From positions 52,383 to 116,382 of the forward strand of contig DATABS010000013.1 in assembly GCA_036259475.1 (NCBI GenBank): a stretch of DNA of 64,000 nt, written 5' to 3'. Both the position numbers and the translations under genes were made by a program. This document shows positions 24,927 to 33,427 of the stretch, one piece after another. The notes below the pieces were generated by a model. That model was not told where the DNA came from. It did no database searches and saw nothing but the letters and a program-made list of their open reading frames with translations. This DNA is from ZC4RG17 sp036259475 (GTDB lineage: Bacteria > Actinomycetota > Acidimicrobiia > Spongiisociales > ZC4RG35). Positions within the stretch are counted from its first letter, which is position 1, and each line of letters starts with the position of its first letter.

Positions 24927-25634
24927 TCAGGGCACGAGGATCCGCCGGCAGTGGACACAGCGGGGCGGATCGCCCTTCTTCACCTCGACCGCCTCAGCGG
25001 GGGATAACCGCATGTGACATCCCCCGCATGTGTCGTCCTCGAGCCGACCGATCGCAACGCCTTCCTTGGTGGAACGAAGCTTTTCGTATAGTTCGACGAG
25101 ATCCGGCGGCACCGGGAACAGCGCCTCTCGCTTCCGTTCCTCCTTGCGGGCGATCTCGGCGTCGATCGTCCGCCACTCGGCAGTTATGTGGCTCTCGAGC
25201 TGGTCCTTTTCGGCGGTGAGGACCTCCAGCTGGTCTTCGAGGCGACTCACGGCCTCACGAGCAGGGTCTAGCCGGTCGAGCAGCCCCAGGACTCGCTCTT
25301 CCGAGGCGCTCTGCTGGCCGCGCAGCGACTGGACTTCCAATCGCATGTGCTCGGTCTCACGGGCTGACATTCCCCCGGCAAAGAGCCGCGTTTCCTGCTC
25401 CTTGAGTTTCTGCTCGAGGATCTCGAGCTCACCCTCGGCTTTGTCGGTATCGAGCTCGATCTGACGCAACTCGTCCTTGACGGTGCCGATCTGCTCGGTG
25501 AGATCGTCGATCTGCTCCTGAGTAGCGCGGTACCGCTCCAACTCGGGAAGGCTGGAACGACGATGGAGCAGGCGGTCGATCTCCAGGTCGAGGTCCTGGA
25601 CGTCGAGGAGATCGGCGAAGGCGGGTATCTCCAT
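24927..25634 (-). CDS. Coiled-coil protein with C4 zinc ribbon (CT398/DUF164 family)
   Basis: 235 residues. Residues about 10-175 form a long antiparallel coiled coil; the end has CGGCHMRLSPAEA and CVHCRRIL (about 202-232), a four-Cys zinc ribbon. Homologues (HP0958, CT398) bind RNA, sigma-54 or secretion proteins. Followed by the membrane-protein gene and preceded by the Nif3-like gene at 22 nt; in many actinobacteria this protein is encoded beside Nif3, as here. Confidence 0.9.
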   Translation of the reverse strand: MEIPAFADLLDVQDLDLEIDRLLHRRSSLPELERYRATQEQIDDLTEQIGTVKDELRQIELDTDKAEGELEILEQKLKEQETRLFAGGMSARETEHMRLEVQSLRGQQSASEERVLGLLDRLDPAREAVSRLEDQLEVLTAEKDQLESHITAEWRTIDAEIARKEERKREALFPVPPDLVELYEKLRSTKEGVAIGRLEDDTCGGCHMRLSPAEAVEVKKGDPPRCVHCRRILVP

Positions 25635-25656
25635 GCCCGCCTCAGGGTAGTTGGCC

Positions 25657-26748
25657 CTAGGCCGGTCGAGACCAGGGGCCGTAACCGTCGCCGGTCAGGT
25701 CCTCGACCTCCACGGCCAGTCCGGCGACGAACTCGACGAGTGACCGCATCCCCGGTAGTTCGGTGGCGGCGTGGCCGGGATCGATCACCGCAACGCCGGA
25801 GTCGAGCGCAGCCACGGCCCGATGATGGTCGATATCACCCGTGACGATCGCCCGCGCCCCGGCGTTCCGCGCCGCACCGAGGAAGGAACCGCCCGAGCCC
25901 GGTACCACGGCTACCTTGCCGGGGGAGGACCTCTGGTCTCCTGCCACTCGCAGACCGGCCCCACCGAGATGCTCTGCCACCACGGCGGCCAGGTCCCCGA
26001 GGGTGCCGTCCCGCGACCCGACCCGGCCGATCAGTCCGTGGTTGGAGCGGACGTCGTACACGTCGAAGGCCGGCTCCTCATACGGATGGGCCGCCACGAG
26101 GGCGGCGATCACCACCTCCTCCCGCGCCTTCGGCGCCAGCATCTCGATTCGGGTCTCCGCTTCGAGGTTCATCTCGCCGGCCCGTCCCACGACCGGGTCG
26201 GCTCCCTCGCCGGCTGCGAAGCCGCCCGTCCCTTCCACCCGAAAGCTGCACGCGTCGTAGTTGCCGATTCGACCGGCACCCACCGCGGAGAGGGACTCCA
26301 CCACGGTGTCCACCACCTCGGCGGGGACAAACGTGACGATCTTGATCTGGGCCGCACTTTCGATGGGCCCAAACGCCGCCACCTCGCCCAAACCCAACGC
26401 CTCCGCCAGGGAATCCGATGTCCCGCCGGGGGCGGCGTCGAAGTCGGTGTGGGTGGCAGCCAGGCCAATTCCGGCCGTGATCAGCCGAAACGCACGTCCG
26501 GACGCCGATCGATCCGGGACGAGTCGGTTCGTGGGCCGAAACAGCAGAGGGTGATAGGTCACGACCAGCCCCGGCCGGGTGTCGAGGAGTCGCTCCATCA
26601 ACCCTTCGCTGACCTCGTGACAAACCGCGACCCGCCCCACCTCGACTTCCGGATCGCCGAATTGGAGACCGACCGGATCCCACGCCGCCGCCCGATCCGG
26701 TCGGGTGCGAAGAGCCAGGTCGTCGAGGAGAGATCTGATCGAACCCAT
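25657..26748 (-). CDS. Nif3-like dinuclear metal centre protein (YbgI/YqfO)
   Basis: 363 residues, with the middle PII-like insertion (about 125-235) found in the YqfO type. Metal-site regions: VVTYHPLLFRPTNR (about 62-75), ATHTDFDAAPGG (about 98-109) and DHHRAVAALD with DPGHAATE (about 306-330). The first region usually reads HHP; here it is YHP, so one ligand of the two-metal site has changed. Enzymatic role not established in the family; linked to GTP cyclohydrolase-like activity. Same strand as the zinc-ribbon gene, 22 nt apart. Confidence 0.9.
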   Translation of the reverse strand: MGSIRSLLDDLALRTRPDRAAAWDPVGLQFGDPEVEVGRVAVCHEVSEGLMERLLDTRPGLVVTYHPLLFRPTNRLVPDRSASGRAFRLITAGIGLAATHTDFDAAPGGTSDSLAEALGLGEVAAFGPIESAAQIKIVTFVPAEVVDTVVESLSAVGAGRIGNYDACSFRVEGTGGFAAGEGADPVVGRAGEMNLEAETRIEMLAPKAREEVVIAALVAAHPYEEPAFDVYDVRSNHGLIGRVGSRDGTLGDLAAVVAEHLGGAGLRVAGDQRSSPGKVAVVPGSGGSFLGAARNAGARAIVTGDIDHHRAVAALDSGVAVIDPGHAATELPGMRSLVEFVAGLAVEVEDLTGDGYGPWSRPA

Positions 26749-26775
26749 GCGAGACCTAGGCGCCTGCTCGACCGC

Positions 26776-27375
26776 TCAAGAGGATGGAATCGCCTCCGCC
26801 ACCGGCCGACCGACCGCCAAAGCGTCGACAAGGTCGGGGATCGTCTCTCGATAGCGGGCATCGGGTTGAGTGCCGGTGGCGTCGGCCAACGCGGTGAAAA
26901 AGAGCCGAGCCGCCGCGGCCGATGCCACATCGAATATGTCAGCGTCGGACAACCCGAGCGAGCGAAGCTTGTCGATGTCCCCCTGGGTGATCGAGGACGG
27001 CTCCTGAGCGACCTTGGCCGAATAGTCCACGATCGCCTGCTCCACCTCGCTGAGCCCGGCCGCCCCGCCTCCCGCGAGAGCCACCACCTGATCGGGCTTG
27101 GAGCCGAGTTCGAGCAGCTTCTCCCCGTGGGAGAGGGTGCAGTAGCTGGATCGGCGGCGCACGGCGGCGGCCACGGTGGCCAGCTCGTACCAACGGGGAT
27201 CCATCGCCCGCTTGACCGTCGTGTTCAACTGGGCCCAGGCAGCGAACAGCGCCGGACGATGGCTGAACTCCTTGCCGTAGTTGGGTAGGTAACCGAGGCT
27301 CTGTCGTAACTGGGCGTACATCGAGGCGACGTCACCCTGTGCTGCCTCCTCGGGGATCGTCTCTATGAATGACAT
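26776..27375 (-). CDS. AhpD-like carboxymuconolactone decarboxylase-family peroxidase
   Basis: 199 residues from ATG 27375, which has GAGAGGAG 5 nt upstream. All-helical fold; SSYCTLSHGEKLLEL (about 81-95) holds the reactive Cys and His of the peroxidase-related subgroup, where the first Cys of AhpD's CxxC is Ser. The early segment LGYLPNYGKEFSHRPALF is typical. Likely a thiol-dependent peroxidase or a protein of unknown redox role. Cotranscription with the Nif3 gene is possible (27-nt gap). Confidence 0.85.
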   Translation of the reverse strand: MSFIETIPEEAAQGDVASMYAQLRQSLGYLPNYGKEFSHRPALFAAWAQLNTTVKRAMDPRWYELATVAAAVRRRSSYCTLSHGEKLLELGSKPDQVVALAGGGAAGLSEVEQAIVDYSAKVAQEPSSITQGDIDKLRSLGLSDADIFDVASAAAARLFFTALADATGTQPDARYRETIPDLVDALAVGRPVAEAIPSS

Positions 27376-27459
27376 TTCCGCTCCTCTCGGCGTGCAGTCG
27401 AATGTAGCTCGTCGGCGAACCCGGCTCCGCTCGAAGTGTCCGGCTCGTAGGCTGGATGC

Positions 27460-29061
27460 GTGGCCGACGACGTACAGGTGGTCGTCGAGGACAGCGACGT
27501 CGAAGAGCTCCCGCCGTCCCCGCCGAGAGGATGGCTGGCATGGCTCGGCCTGGCCGCACTGACCCTCGTCCTGCTCGCCGGCACCTTTCCCCCCGGGAGC
27601 GAGACACCGACTACGACTTTCCCGCCTATCCCGACGGTAGCCGTTCCTGAGGTAGTGGCGCAGACTCTCACCTGGGAGCAAGCGACGGGATTCGAGGAAG
27701 CGGAGCACATCGGCGGCGTGACCCGCTTCGACGGCGCCTGGTGGGCAGTCGGCAGCACCGATGTCGGGCTGGGGGTCTGGTCCAGTGACGGTCAGCGCGG
27801 ACAGTCCTGGAAACTCGCCTCCAGGCCGGGCGGCGACGAAGTCGACGGTTGGGTCGTCACCGACGTCGACGCCCTGGACGGAAACTTCATCGTCACGGCC
27901 GGACCGGAGAACGGTCTCACCGGTGGAAGCCTGTTCGAGTCCGGCGACGGTGTCACATGGGAACAACGCCGCCTGTCGTCCTCCTCGGCGCGGCTGCAGA
28001 CGATCCCGCATCGGGTGATTCCCACTCGTGACGGTGTGATAATCCGCGGTTTCGGCACCGCCGGCTTCGCCGAGGACAGGGTGGTCGGCCTCCTTCCGGA
28101 CCGTCTGCACGAGCTGCATGACAACGGTCACGCCGAGTTCGTCGTCAACGACTCCGGACAGGTGATCGTTTTCGTGCCTCCCGGCATCGAGATCGACCGG
28201 TTCCAGGCGGGAGACCTCAGCCCGGACCTTCCCATGGCTCCCGAACGATCGCCCCAGGTGTGGAGAGGTCCGTCGCTCGATGCCCTCGAGGTGTCCCGGG
28301 AGGAGTGGTTTCCGTGGGACGTTCAGCCCACCGCCGACGGAACACTGATGGCGCCGATAGGGATACAGCTGGCATTTTCGGAAGACGGCGAGGACTGGAA
28401 GCCGGTGGGCCCCCGTCTGGACGATCTAATGGGCTTCGTCCCGTGGAAGGACGGGGCGGCGGCGACGCTGCAGGACGGTGAGCTGCAATATTGGACCCCT
28501 GACTCGACAACCATGGCTCCACTGCTACCTGATGAGGTGGTCGATTCGACAACTCAGTTCAGCCAGGTCGTAGCTGACGACGCGGGACTGGCGGCCCTGG
28601 TCAGCGGAGTCAGTTCCACGAGGGACGAGGAGTCGAGGACGCAGGTCGCAGAGGTGGATGGCACCGAGATGGTGCTCACTCGAGGTCTGACATTGGAGCT
28701 GTTTCGTGGCGACGAGCGTCTGTGGAGCGATCTGGTCTGGAACACGCCAGTCACACTGGAAGAAGGGAACCTTCTTCGATTCGGCGAGCCACCCGACACG
28801 ATCGGCGTGCCCATCGAGGACTGGATGGAGGCGTTGCGCCAGCACACACGGAGCCAGGGTGCCGACGGAGAAGCGCTCGAGATCGTTCATTCATCCGACG
28901 GCCAGAACTGGAGCTCGAGCACGTGGACCGAGATCACGGGACGGGAGATCGCTGCCGCTCCCCGCTTGTTCGCCACTGACGACTTCATCCTCGCCGTGGA
29001 CCAGACCCGCTTCCCCATGCCGTACATGAATGGAGCGTGGCTCGGCCGACCAACCGGCTGA
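27460..29061 (+). CDS. Membrane-anchored extracytoplasmic protein, propeller-like repeats
   Basis: 533 residues; one transmembrane helix at about 25-44 (WLAWLGLAALTLVLLAG) after a short acidic cytosolic tail. The outer part has recurring W/F...SxDGxxW units (WSSDGQRGQSW, SGDGVTWEQ, SEDGEDWKP, SSDGQNWSS) that resemble BNR/sialidase-type beta-propeller blades. No catalytic pattern. GTG 27460 follows TAGGCT by 6 nt, a leaderless start. Function unknown. Confidence 0.65.
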   Translation: MADDVQVVVEDSDVEELPPSPPRGWLAWLGLAALTLVLLAGTFPPGSETPTTTFPPIPTVAVPEVVAQTLTWEQATGFEEAEHIGGVTRFDGAWWAVGSTDVGLGVWSSDGQRGQSWKLASRPGGDEVDGWVVTDVDALDGNFIVTAGPENGLTGGSLFESGDGVTWEQRRLSSSSARLQTIPHRVIPTRDGVIIRGFGTAGFAEDRVVGLLPDRLHELHDNGHAEFVVNDSGQVIVFVPPGIEIDRFQAGDLSPDLPMAPERSPQVWRGPSLDALEVSREEWFPWDVQPTADGTLMAPIGIQLAFSEDGEDWKPVGPRLDDLMGFVPWKDGAAATLQDGELQYWTPDSTTMAPLLPDEVVDSTTQFSQVVADDAGLAALVSGVSSTRDEESRTQVAEVDGTEMVLTRGLTLELFRGDERLWSDLVWNTPVTLEEGNLLRFGEPPDTIGVPIEDWMEALRQHTRSQGADGEALEIVHSSDGQNWSSSTWTEITGREIAAAPRLFATDDFILAVDQTRFPMPYMNGAWLGRPTG

Positions 29062-29124
29062 GAAAATCGTCGGATTCCCGGCGACCCTCTGGTTTGTGTG
29101 GGTGTGGTGTTGTAGGTTGACGGT

Positions 29125-30292
29125 ATGGGCGAACATACGTTCGGATCCGGCTTGTCGGTCGAGGAGGAGCCTTCGACGCCGATGGAGAAGGTGGTCGATT
29201 TCGACGAGTTGACGGCCGGTAGCCGGCTGATGCGGCTGTGTGCGGTGGCCGAGTTGGACCGGTCCAAGGACTTCGAGTACGACGGTTACACCTCGACGTC
29301 GGGGTTTCTCATCCACCGCTGTGGCATGTCCGTCGGTGAAGCCACCCGGGAGGTGTTTGTGGCGAGGTCGCTGGATCAGATGGGCTATTCGGTCAAGTCG
29401 GCGTTCGCCGGGCACATCTCTCTGACCCAACTGGAACTGCTGGCCCATGCCCGGGCCCGCCACCCCGACGAGTTCGCCGCCGACGAGGCCACCCTGGTCG
29501 ATTCGGTGTCGGGTTTGACCGTGGCCCAAACCCGCCAAGCAGTGGACTACTGGACCCAGGCCCACGACCAAGCCCCTGAATCAGAACAGGATGAGCCGGT
29601 GCCGTCGCGGGCTTACGGTGTCGAAGACGTGGCAGGGCCGGTGGCGTCTCGACGGCGACTTGGATCCCCTGGCCGGTGACCTGTTGGACACGGCGTTGGA
29701 TGAGCTCATGTCAGAGATCGTCGACACCACACCCAAAGACGAACTGGAAACGGCGCCGGTGCGGCGAGCCCAAGCCCTCGAAGAGCTAGCCCGCCGCTTC
29801 TTGGGCTCCCCTGCTGGTCCCAGCGACCACGGCAACCGGCCCCACCTCACCGCCATCGTCGACTGGGACATCCTCACCGGAGCCACCCGCCACGGCGTGT
29901 CGGAACTCCTCGACGGGACCGTCATCGCCCCCCACACCGCCCAACGTCTCGCCTGCGACGCCAAAGTGTGCCGCCTCCTCACCGGACCCGCCGGAGAAAT
30001 CTTGGACCTGGGACGCAGCGTCCGCACCGTCACCCCCGCCCAATGGCGCGCCCTGCGCCTCAGAGACCGCCACTGCCAATGGTGGGGCTGTTTCCGTCCC
30101 GCCGCCTGGTGCGACGCCCACCACATCCTCCACTGGACCCAAGGCGGCACCACCAACCTCACCAACCTGGTCCTCATCTGCCGCCACCACCACACCCTCA
30201 TCCACCGCCACCAATGGAAACTCACCGGCACCCCCCGAAACCTCACCATCACCCGACCCGACGGAACCATCCTCAACCACAGCCCGCCGTAG
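29125..30292 (+). pseudogene. DUF222/13E12-type HNH endonuclease, frameshifted
   Basis: Two overlapping frames make up one gene. The first (29125-29679) codes the DUF222 domain: SRLMRLCAVAELDRS, YTSTSGFLIHRCGMSVGEA and DYWTQAHDQA. The family then expects a Thr/Ser-x-x-W-x-G-x2-LDG block, which appears in the second frame (29591-30292) as TVSKTWQGRWRLDGDLDPLA. The C-terminal HNH has CDAHHILHW, a GGTTNLTNL loop and CRHHHTLIH intact. A single-base shift around 29592 joins them. The ATG at 29125 follows TAGGTT by 6 nt. Family members are scattered, multi-copy genes in actinobacteria (the 13E12 repeat). Could be a true pseudogene or a sequence error; no slippery heptamer was noticed. Confidence 0.75.
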
Positions 30293-30294
30293 GC

Positions 30295-31749
30295 TCAGTC
30301 GACGGATCCGTCCAGAATCTGCAGAGTCTTCAAGTCCGAATGGAACTCGAGGGCGTAGTCGCCCCCTTCCCGCCCCATCCCCGATATCCGGCAGCCCCCG
30401 AACGGTGCTGTCAGGTCGCGCACCAGGAATGTGTTGACCCAAACCGTCCCGGCCCGAATGGCCCGGCCCACCCGGTCGGCTCTCACAGCCGAGCCGGTGA
30501 ACACGATTCCCGACAGCCCGTAGCGAGTGGAGTTGGCCAGTGCCACCGCCTCGTCCTCGTCGGAGAAGGTCTGGAACGTGAGCACCGGCCCGAATATCTC
30601 ATGCTGTACCACCTCGGAGTCGTTCGACGCCGGATTGATGAGGGTGGGCTCGTACCAGAGGCCGCCCTCAACCGGCTTGCCGCCCATCACCACTTCGTCG
30701 CCGTTGTCCCGTGCTCTCTCCACGAAACCGTGGACCCGCTCCCGGTGATCGGGATGGATCATCGGAGCGATGGTGGTCGCCGGATCACGGCTGTCGCCCA
30801 TTACGTGGGTGCCGACGAAGTGGTAGAACCGATCGAGGAAGCGGTCGGCGATCGACTCCTGGACGAGGAGCCGGGTGCCGGCCAGGCAGACCTGTCCCGA
30901 GTCGTCATACTGCCAGGCGGCCCGATGAGCGGCGGCTTCGAGATCGGCATCCTCGAACACCACGAGCGGCCCTTTGCCGCCCAGCTCGGCAGTGAACGGC
31001 ACCAGGTTTCGGGCCGCCGCCTCGCCGATCGATCGGCCGGTTTCCGGGGAACCGGTGAAGGAGATCCGTCTCACCCGATCGTCGGCCACGAGAGCCGCCC
31101 CCACCTCTTCGCCGAACCCCTGGACCACGTTGAAGACACCGGGTGGAAAGTCCGCCTCGGCCGTGAAGTCCGCCAGCAACGACGCCGACAATGGCGACCA
31201 CTCGGCGGGCTTGAGGACGACGGGGTTCCCGGCGGCCAGAGCAGGAGCCACCTTCCATGTCGCCAGCATCCATGGCGCATTCCAGGGCGTGATGATCACG
31301 GCCGGCCCGGCGGGCATTCGGATCACCGTGTTGGCAGTCCCTTTCGAGCTCCAGCGCCTTTCGACATGCCTCGAGGCGAGATCGGCGTAGTTGCGGAAGT
31401 TCTCGGCTCCCCGATGGACCAAGCGGGCACGCATCGACTTGAGCAGCATCGCCATGTCGAGGGTCTCGACCTGTGCGACCCGCTCCACGTTCTCGTCGAT
31501 GATGTCGGCCAGGCGGTGGAGGTACGCAGCTCGTTCGTCGGGGGAGAGGCGGCCCCATTCGGAGGCGGCCTCTTCGGCGGCGGCTACGGCGGCAGAAGCC
31601 GTGGCGGCGTCACCTCGGGAGATCTCCGCCAACACAAGGCCCCAGTCGTTGGGCGATCGAGTCTCGAAGGTGGTGGGCGATCCGAGCCGCTCGCCGCCGA
31701 TCCAATGATGGGGCGAGACGTCGAAGCCGGCGATGTCGACTCGGCTGAT
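30295..31749 (-). CDS. Aldehyde dehydrogenase, likely HpaE-type
   Basis: 484 residues; NAD(P)-dependent oxidation of an aldehyde to an acid. Motifs: PWNAPWMLATWK (about 153-164), KPAEWSP, FTGSPETGR (about 229-237), ELGGKGPLVVFEDAD with catalytic Glu (about 252), SGQVCLAGTRLLV with catalytic Cys (about 286), and EIFGPVLTF. The frame has no ATG, GTG or TTG anywhere near the family N-terminus; GGAGG at 31756-31760 lies 6 nt before an ATC at 31747-31749, so an ATC start is likeliest. Divergent from a MarR gene and near hpaD; it may oxidise 5-carboxymethyl-2-hydroxymuconate semialdehyde from homoprotocatechuate. Substrate inferred from context only. Confidence 0.85.
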   Translation of the reverse strand: MSRVDIAGFDVSPHHWIGGERLGSPTTFETRSPNDWGLVLAEISRGDAATASAAVAAAEEAASEWGRLSPDERAAYLHRLADIIDENVERVAQVETLDMAMLLKSMRARLVHRGAENFRNYADLASRHVERRWSSKGTANTVIRMPAGPAVIITPWNAPWMLATWKVAPALAAGNPVVLKPAEWSPLSASLLADFTAEADFPPGVFNVVQGFGEEVGAALVADDRVRRISFTGSPETGRSIGEAAARNLVPFTAELGGKGPLVVFEDADLEAAAHRAAWQYDDSGQVCLAGTRLLVQESIADRFLDRFYHFVGTHVMGDSRDPATTIAPMIHPDHRERVHGFVERARDNGDEVVMGGKPVEGGLWYEPTLINPASNDSEVVQHEIFGPVLTFQTFSDEDEAVALANSTRYGLSGIVFTGSAVRADRVGRAIRAGTVWVNTFLVRDLTAPFGGCRISGMGREGGDYALEFHSDLKTLQILDGSVD

Positions 31750-31766
31750 GGTTCTCCTCCGGTTGG

Positions 31767-31778
31767 TTCGGCACCGAA
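31767..31778. promoter_or_regulatory. Operator copy 1, aldehyde dehydrogenase/MarR intergenic
   Basis: TTCGGCACCGAA, one central base pair off a perfect 12-bp palindrome, with GATATCG beside it. The same site precedes hpaD, and it lies just upstream of the ribosome-binding site of the aldehyde dehydrogenase. Candidate site for the local MarR regulator. Confidence 0.55.
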
Positions 31779-31803
31779 ATGATATCGTGGCCGTCCGATC
31801 GGC

Positions 31804-32310
31804 ATGCCCTCCCCGCTGCACAGCAACGACGACGACATCCTCCAGGCCGAGCGCGACATTCGTGCCCGTCTCGGTCATCTGGGGCTCGACTTCCCTGCCC
31901 TGATGGCGGTCTCCAACATCTACCGGGCCGCCACCGCCGTTCGCAACCGTGTCGAGAGGGAAGTGCTGTCGGAACACGGCCTGTCTTGGGGCGGTTTCAC
32001 GATACTCTTCGTGCTTTGGGTCTGGGGCCCGATGGAAGCGGCCCGGTTGGCGGCCGAGTGCGGCCTGGCCAAGGGCACCCTCAGCGGGATGGCCGAAACC
32101 CTCGAGCGTCGGCAGCTGATCCAGCGCCACCGGATGCCGAGCGACCGACGGCGCGTGAGCGTTCAGCTCACCGACTCGGGCGCGGAGCTGATAGGCGAGG
32201 TCTTTCCCCGCTTCAACGATGTCGAGTCCGCCGTGGTGCAAGAGCTCGACGAGGCAGAAGTGGCAGAAGTGTCGCGCCTGCTCCGACAGGTGACACGCAG
32301 CGCCGGGTGA
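31804..32310 (+). CDS. MarR-family regulator of the aromatic-acid locus
   Basis: 168 residues. Winged helix: EAARLAAECGLAKGTLSGMA (about 79-98) as helix-turn-helix, wing HRMPSDRRRVSVQLTDSG (about 110-127) with the Asp-Arg-Arg motif. Sits between the divergent aldehyde dehydrogenase and hpaD, and TTCGG(C/T)ACCGAA is found in both flanking promoters. Likely represses both until an aromatic ligand binds, like HpcR/HpaR in homoprotocatechuate systems; the ligand is inferred. Confidence 0.88.
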   Translation: MPSPLHSNDDDILQAERDIRARLGHLGLDFPALMAVSNIYRAATAVRNRVEREVLSEHGLSWGGFTILFVLWVWGPMEAARLAAECGLAKGTLSGMAETLERRQLIQRHRMPSDRRRVSVQLTDSGAELIGEVFPRFNDVESAVVQELDEAEVAEVSRLLRQVTRSAG

Positions 32311-32341
32311 CCATTGTCGGGCGGCTCCGCCAACGGTATCG

Positions 32342-32353
32342 TTCGGTACCGAA
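32342..32353. promoter_or_regulatory. Operator copy 2, upstream of hpaD
   Basis: TTCGGTACCGAA, a perfect 12-bp palindrome, flanked by GGTATCG. In inverted orientation the flank matches the GATATCG next to operator copy 1, so the shared site is about 22 bp. It lies 17 nt before the hpaD start. Confidence 0.6.
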
Positions 32354-32370
32354 CTAGTCGTGGAGGAACG

Positions 32371-33246
32371 ATGGGCGAGATCGTAGGTGCCGGGCTGATA
32401 TCACATGCCCCGACCATCATGTTCGACGAGGCCACCCGCCGTGAGCTGAATGACGGCAAGGAGATCAGTCTGGTTCCGGGTCTGAACCGGTTGAGGGACG
32501 AGGTGCTGAGCCGGCTGCGGCCCGACACCATCGTGATCATCGACTCGCATTGGTTCTCCACCGTCGAGCACATCGTCTCGGCGCATGACCGGCGCCAGGG
32601 GATATTCACTTCCTCCGAGCTGCCCCGGGGAATGGCTCGGATCCCGTACGATTATCCGGGCGACCCCCAGCTCGGGCATGCCATCGCCCGAGCCGGCGCC
32701 GAATTGGGCCAGCCCACCCACGCTTCCGACGATGAGTACCTGCCGGTCTACTACGCCACGATCAACCTGGTCCACTATCTGCGGACGTCCGAGAGAGTCG
32801 TGTCGATATCTCTCGTGCAGACTGGAGAGATGAAGGACTTCATGGCGATGGGAGAGGGCATCGCCCGTGCCGTCGACGAGTCCGACAGGAGAGTGGTCCT
32901 CCTGGCCAGCGGCGGAATGACCCATCGGTTCTGGTCGCTCACCGAACTGGGCGACCATGAAGCATCCGATCCGTCCCACATCATCACGCCGGAGGCGAGG
33001 GCGGCCGACGAGCAACGGATTGCGTGGATGGAGTCGGGCGAGCTCCATCGGATCGTCGACACGATGGACGAGTACTACACCCACGCTCCTGAAGGCGACT
33101 TCGGGCATTTCCTCATGATGCTGGCGGCAATCGGTGGTCGCGATTGCATCGCCCGGGGAGAGCGATTCTCGGACTATGAGAACGCCACCGGGACCGGTCA
33201 GGTCCACGTCTGGTTCGAGCGCCCGGAGGGCGGCTGGACCGGGTGA
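32371..33246 (+). CDS. hpaD: 3,4-dihydroxyphenylacetate 2,3-dioxygenase (class III extradiol)
   Basis: 291 residues; opens the ring of homoprotocatechuate next to its hydroxyls, using Fe(II). The LigB fold pattern matches E. coli HpaD along its length: LISHAPTIMFDE with metal His (about 9-20), TIVIIDSHWFSTVEH (about 52-66), FTSSELPRGM (about 76-85), YYATINLVHYL, VVLLASGGMTHRF (about 173-185) and the end GTGQVHVWF. ATG 32371 is preceded by GGAGG. Regulated by the operator just upstream. Other hpa genes (isomerase, hydratase, aldolase) are not within the window. Confidence 0.88.
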   Translation: MGEIVGAGLISHAPTIMFDEATRRELNDGKEISLVPGLNRLRDEVLSRLRPDTIVIIDSHWFSTVEHIVSAHDRRQGIFTSSELPRGMARIPYDYPGDPQLGHAIARAGAELGQPTHASDDEYLPVYYATINLVHYLRTSERVVSISLVQTGEMKDFMAMGEGIARAVDESDRRVVLLASGGMTHRFWSLTELGDHEASDPSHIITPEARAADEQRIAWMESGELHRIVDTMDEYYTHAPEGDFGHFLMMLAAIGGRDCIARGERFSDYENATGTGQVHVWFERPEGGWTG

Positions 33247-33427
33247 CGAGGGCCGAAATCGCGGGCTGAGCACGCCGGTCTATCTCGGTCCGGCGCCGGA
33301 CAAGCTTCCGACCGTCGCACCGCAGGGCATGAAGTCTTGTGTCCCGACGGCACCGCCGAGCCGGAGCTGACGAGCCCGCCCTGAGCTTGGGAATGGGCAG
33401 CCGGCACCTCCTGCCACAATTGCGCTT

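Noticed and set aside
27376..28131. N-terminal extension of the AhpD-like protein by 250 residues
   Set aside because: The extension overlaps the divergent gene at 27460, has no domain, and the ATG at 27375 has a clear ribosome-binding site.
31750..32241. Long N-terminal extension of the aldehyde dehydrogenase to 648 residues
   Set aside because: It would read through the operator and opposite the MarR gene; the family N-terminus is at about 31749.
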